A stretch of DNA of 64,000 bases, taken from Caulobacter radicis. Its GTDB lineage: Bacteria; Pseudomonadota; Alphaproteobacteria; Caulobacterales; Caulobacteraceae. Where the stretch lies: NCBI RefSeq assembly GCF_003094615.1, contig NZ_QDKO01000010.1, forward strand, positions 186,001-250,000, in the 5' to 3' direction. Both the position numbers and the translations under genes were made by a program. Under the pieces are notes generated by a model. It saw only the letters and a program-made list of their open reading frames with translations, did not search any database and was not told where the DNA came from. This document shows, in pieces, positions 61,365 through 64,000 of this stretch; position 1 is the stretch's first letter; the number at the start of each line of letters is the position of its first letter.

Positions 61365-62171
61365 ATGACCTCGCGCCTTCCCGTCGTCTTCTTCGGTCAC
61401 GGCAGCCCGATGATCGCGCTGGAGACCAACGACACCACCAAGACCTGGCGAGCCATGGCCGAGGGCATCGAGGCCGCCCACGGCAAGCCCAAGGCCATTC
61501 TCTGCGTCTCGGCCCACTGGATCACCAAGGGCGTCGGGGTGACGGCCATGACCAGCCCCCGCACCATCCACGACTTCGGCGCCTCGTTCCCGCGCGCCCT
61601 GTTCGAGGTGCAGTATCCCGCGCCGGGCTCGCCGGAACTGGCGGCGCGGGTGCGCGACCTGCTGTCGCCCGAGATCCCGGTGGTGCTGGACGAGCGCCAG
61701 TGGGGCCTGGATCACGGAACCTGGTCGGTGCTGTGCAAGGCCTGGCCCGACGCCGACGTGCCGGTGATCCAACTGTCGATGGATGGCGCCAAGCCTCCCG
61801 CCTGGCACTACGAGATGGGCCAGCGCCTGGCGCCGCTGCGGGATGAAGGCGTGCTGATCGTCGGCACCGGCAACATCGTCCACAACCTGCCGGCCATGGA
61901 CTGGGGCGACCGGCACTGCGCGCCCTACGACTGGTCGCAGCGCTTCAACGAGGCGATCAAGGCGGCCATCGTCGACGACCAGCCGCTGGCCGCCGTCGAG
62001 TTCGAGAAGCTGGGCGAGGACGCCCGCCGGTCCGTGCCGACGCCCGACCACTACTGGCCGCTGCTCTACGTGCTGGGCGCGCGCCTGCCCGGCGACGTCG
62101 CCCGCTTTTCCCCCGACCACATCGAGCACGGCTCGCTGAGCATGACCAGCGTGACGCTGGCTGCCGCTTGA
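61365..62171 (+). CDS. Class III extradiol (LigB/DODA-type) dioxygenase
   Basis: The 268-residue protein belongs to the DODA/YgiD group: VVFFGHGSPMIALE (metal His), AILCVSAHWITKGVGVTAM (His), QWGLDHGTWSVL (His) and GTGNIVHNLPAMDW. These zinc- or iron-dependent enzymes open catechol rings (4,5-DOPA extradiol cleavage). Placed just after a Rieske hydroxylase, it could cleave the diol made by it. The gene starts one base after the Rieske stop and shares its last bases with the upstream side of the amidase gene. Confidence 0.9.
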   Translation: MTSRLPVVFFGHGSPMIALETNDTTKTWRAMAEGIEAAHGKPKAILCVSAHWITKGVGVTAMTSPRTIHDFGASFPRALFEVQYPAPGSPELAARVRDLLSPEIPVVLDERQWGLDHGTWSVLCKAWPDADVPVIQLSMDGAKPPAWHYEMGQRLAPLRDEGVLIVGTGNIVHNLPAMDWGDRHCAPYDWSQRFNEAIKAAIVDDQPLAAVEFEKLGEDARRSVPTPDHYWPLLYVLGARLPGDVARFSPDHIEHGSLSMTSVTLAAA

Positions 62172-62185
62172 GAGGACACTTTCCC

Positions 62186-63259
62186 ATGCCCTTCATCTGC
62201 GAACCCGGCCAGGTCCGTCCCGACGTCGCGCCCGGCGCCCTCCACCATCTGAGGGCCACGCCCGAGACCATCCACTGGGGCTACTTCGATCCGTCGATCA
62301 AGCCGGCCCTGCGCATCAAGAGCGGCGACCTGATCCAGGCCGAAGCCATCACCCACCACGCCGGCGACGCCCCCGAGCTGATGATGGACGAGGCGGTGAC
62401 GCGGATCTTCACCGAGGTCCCCGAGGACGACCGCAATCCCGGCGTCCACATCATGACCGGCCCGATCCATGTGGAGGACGCCAAGCCCGGCGACGTGCTG
62501 GAGGTGCGTTACCTGCGCATGGTTCCGCGCAACCGCTACGGCTCCAACCTCGCGGCCAACTGGGGCTATCTCTACAAGGAGTTCGGCGAGAAGGAGCGGG
62601 TGACGATCTACGAGCTGGACGCCGACTTCAACACCGCCAGCGCCCTCTATGCCTACGACTTCCCGGGCAAGTACCTGACGCCCGGCACGATCACCAACTG
62701 CCCCGAATGCGACCGCCAGAGCGCATTGCCGGGCGTGCGAATCCCGGCCCGCCCGCACCTGGGCACGGCGGGCGTCGCACCGGCCGTCGACGGTCGCGTC
62801 AGCACCATCCCGCCCGGCCTGCACGGCGGCAATATCGACAACTGGCGCATCGGGGCGGGGGCGACGATGTATTATCCCGTGCAGGTGGAGGGCGGCCTGT
62901 TCTCCATCGGAGATCCCCATGTCAGCCAGGGCGATGGCGAACTTTCAGGCACCGCGATCGAAAGTTCGCTCAACGTCCTGATGCAGATCGTCCTTCGCAA
63001 GGATTTCGAGACCCCCGGGCCTTTGCTGGAGACCCCCAAGTGGTGGATCGTCCACGGGTTCGACGAGGACCTCAACGTGGCCATGAAGCAAGCCTCCCTC
63101 AACATGCTGAGCCTGCTGTCCGATCACGTGGGGCTGAGCAAGAACGACGCCTATTCGCTGATGAGCGTGGCCTCCGACTTCGGGGTGACCCAGGTGGTCG
63201 ACGGCAAGCAGGGCTGCCACGTGCGCATCCCGCGCGACATATTCCCGAAGAGAACCTGA
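62186..63259 (+). CDS. Acetamidase/formamidase-family amidohydrolase
   Basis: The 357-residue protein has the FmdA/AmdA pattern: HHLRATPETIHWGYFDPSIK, PIHVEDAKPGDVLEVRYLRM, RIPARPHLGTAGVAP, PPGLHGGNIDNWRIGAGATM and LFSIGDPHVSQGDGELSGTAIES. These release ammonia from short amides (formamide, acetamide, carbamoyl compounds). ATG 62186 has AGAGGACA upstream; it lies 14 bases after the DODA gene. In this cluster it may release nitrogen from a ring-cleavage amide. Confidence 0.9.
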   Translation: MPFICEPGQVRPDVAPGALHHLRATPETIHWGYFDPSIKPALRIKSGDLIQAEAITHHAGDAPELMMDEAVTRIFTEVPEDDRNPGVHIMTGPIHVEDAKPGDVLEVRYLRMVPRNRYGSNLAANWGYLYKEFGEKERVTIYELDADFNTASALYAYDFPGKYLTPGTITNCPECDRQSALPGVRIPARPHLGTAGVAPAVDGRVSTIPPGLHGGNIDNWRIGAGATMYYPVQVEGGLFSIGDPHVSQGDGELSGTAIESSLNVLMQIVLRKDFETPGPLLETPKWWIVHGFDEDLNVAMKQASLNMLSLLSDHVGLSKNDAYSLMSVASDFGVTQVVDGKQGCHVRIPRDIFPKRT

Positions 63260-63263
63260 GGTC

Positions 63264-64000
63264 TTGCGCGCCTGGTCGTTCAGCACCGACAGCTATCCTC
63301 GCGCCGAGCGTTCGGACGCCTGGCGCGAGGCCATGTCGCGCCTGGGCCTGCCGGTCGAGGGGCTGTCGGAGCTGGAGCCGGCCTCGACCTCGGTGGTCTG
63401 CCTGACGAGCCCCCTGGGCATCGAGTTCGCCCTGGTCAACGCCGGGGCCCAGACCATCTCGGGCCGCCTGACCAACCAGCCGGCGGCGGTGTGGATGGCC
63501 GTGCTGCTCGACGGCCAGGCGGCGGTGGTCAGCGACGACCTGGCCGAGGACCTGACGGTGGGCGACATCGCCTTTGGTCCTACCGGCCAGGCGGCGGCCC
63601 TGCGCCTTGCCACCCGCTGCCGGCTGATGTTCGTCCGCGCCCCGCGCGTGGCCCTGAACCATCGCCTGGTTGCGCCGCGCGCCCTGCGGGTGGGCAGGCT
63701 GCGCGGCGAGGGCGGGGTCAAGCACATCCTGTCGGGCCTGCTGCGCTCGACGGCCGACTCGCTGGAGGACCTGACCGTCGACCAGCTGCGGCCCGTCGAG
63801 CTGGCTCTGGCCGAGTTCCTGGGCCTGTGCCTGCTGGAAGCTGGCGAGGAGCGCGGCGCGGCCTGGCCCACCGACGCCCGCAGCGCCCATTTGCAGCGCC
63901 TGCGCCAGACGATCGAGACCCTGCTGCCCGATCCGAACCTGACCATCCGCCGGGTGGCCGACGAGGAGGGCGTCTCGCCGCGCTATGTGCAGAAGCTGTT
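63264..64000 (+). CDS. AraC-family transcriptional regulator, 3' end cut by window
   Basis: The frame from TTG 63264 is open to the window end (about 245 codons). The N-terminal part (SDAWREAMSRLGLPVEGLSE, LVNAGAQTISGRLTNQPAAV) resembles the AraC-binding-like domain of regulators with an N-terminal DUF-type cupin, and the last residues (LTIRRVADEEGVSPRYVQKLF) form the first helix-turn-helix of the AraC domain. It follows the amidase gene by four bases, so it belongs to the operon and likely controls it. Start is uncertain. Confidence 0.78.
   Translation, partial: MRAWSFSTDSYPRAERSDAWREAMSRLGLPVEGLSELEPASTSVVCLTSPLGIEFALVNAGAQTISGRLTNQPAAVWMAVLLDGQAAVVSDDLAEDLTVGDIAFGPTGQAAALRLATRCRLMFVRAPRVALNHRLVAPRALRVGRLRGEGGVKHILSGLLRSTADSLEDLTVDQLRPVELALAEFLGLCLLEAGEERGAAWPTDARSAHLQRLRQTIETLLPDPNLTIRRVADEEGVSPRYVQKL

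Overview
The window is GC-rich (about 70% by eye) alphaproteobacterial chromosome, most likely Caulobacter or a close relative. The evidence is the gene order rplU-rpmA ... obg-proB ... proA-nadD ... rsfS-rlmH, a 354-residue CgtA/Obg, a CC0125/CC1285-type lipoprotein, Caulobacter-style promoters (TTGACx-N13-GCTATAAG ahead of rplU) and three families of intergenic inverted repeats. No tRNA, rRNA, insertion sequence, prophage or CRISPR array was seen.

Region 1 (1-12100) is a housekeeping block read mostly on the minus strand: ribosomal proteins L21 and L27, the ribosome-assembly GTPase Obg, proline synthesis (ProB, ProA), NAD synthesis (NadD), ribosome silencing factor RsfS and rRNA methyltransferase RlmH. 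Plus-strand cassettes interrupt it: a membrane protein/XRE regulator/hydrolase set, an unknown 319-residue protein and an unknown secreted protein. A GNAT enzyme and a GH43-like secreted protein lie on the minus strand.

Region 2 (12100-20800) holds a membrane metal transporter and a CobW-family metallochaperone behind a Zur-like box, small transport and envelope genes, and a four-gene RHH/PspA/YqiJ/flotillin membrane-stress operon.

Region 3 (20800-29000) is a compact catabolic operon: TonB-dependent receptor, MFS permease, RutA-like flavin monooxygenase, RutB-like amidohydrolase, M20-type amidohydrolase, RutF-like flavin reductase and TauD-like dioxygenase. It looks built for uptake and oxidative opening of an unknown N-containing ring compound.

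Region 4 (29000-57200) contains three hallmark genes of the ethylmalonyl-CoA pathway of acetyl-CoA assimilation, unlinked: ccr (30352), mcd (38080) and ecm (57191, minus). It also has a PduO-type cobalamin adenosyltransferase that could supply the Ecm cofactor. The 12-mer TCGCAGGTGCGA lies upstream of both mcd and ecm, and a related palindrome lies upstream of ccr. Between them are peptidases, a Rieske oxygenase, haem proteins, TetR regulators, a GH2 glycosidase, a hybrid histidine kinase, transporters and one AT-rich island (46186-46985) with a single HEPN-motif gene of foreign composition.

Region 5 (57400-64000) is a second oxidative cluster: a VOC protein, an SDR and a TauD-like dioxygenase face a Rieske oxygenase, a class III extradiol (DODA-like) dioxygenase, an acetamidase/formamidase and an AraC regulator cut by the window end. 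It suggests aromatic or heteroaromatic ring hydroxylation, ring cleavage and amide release.
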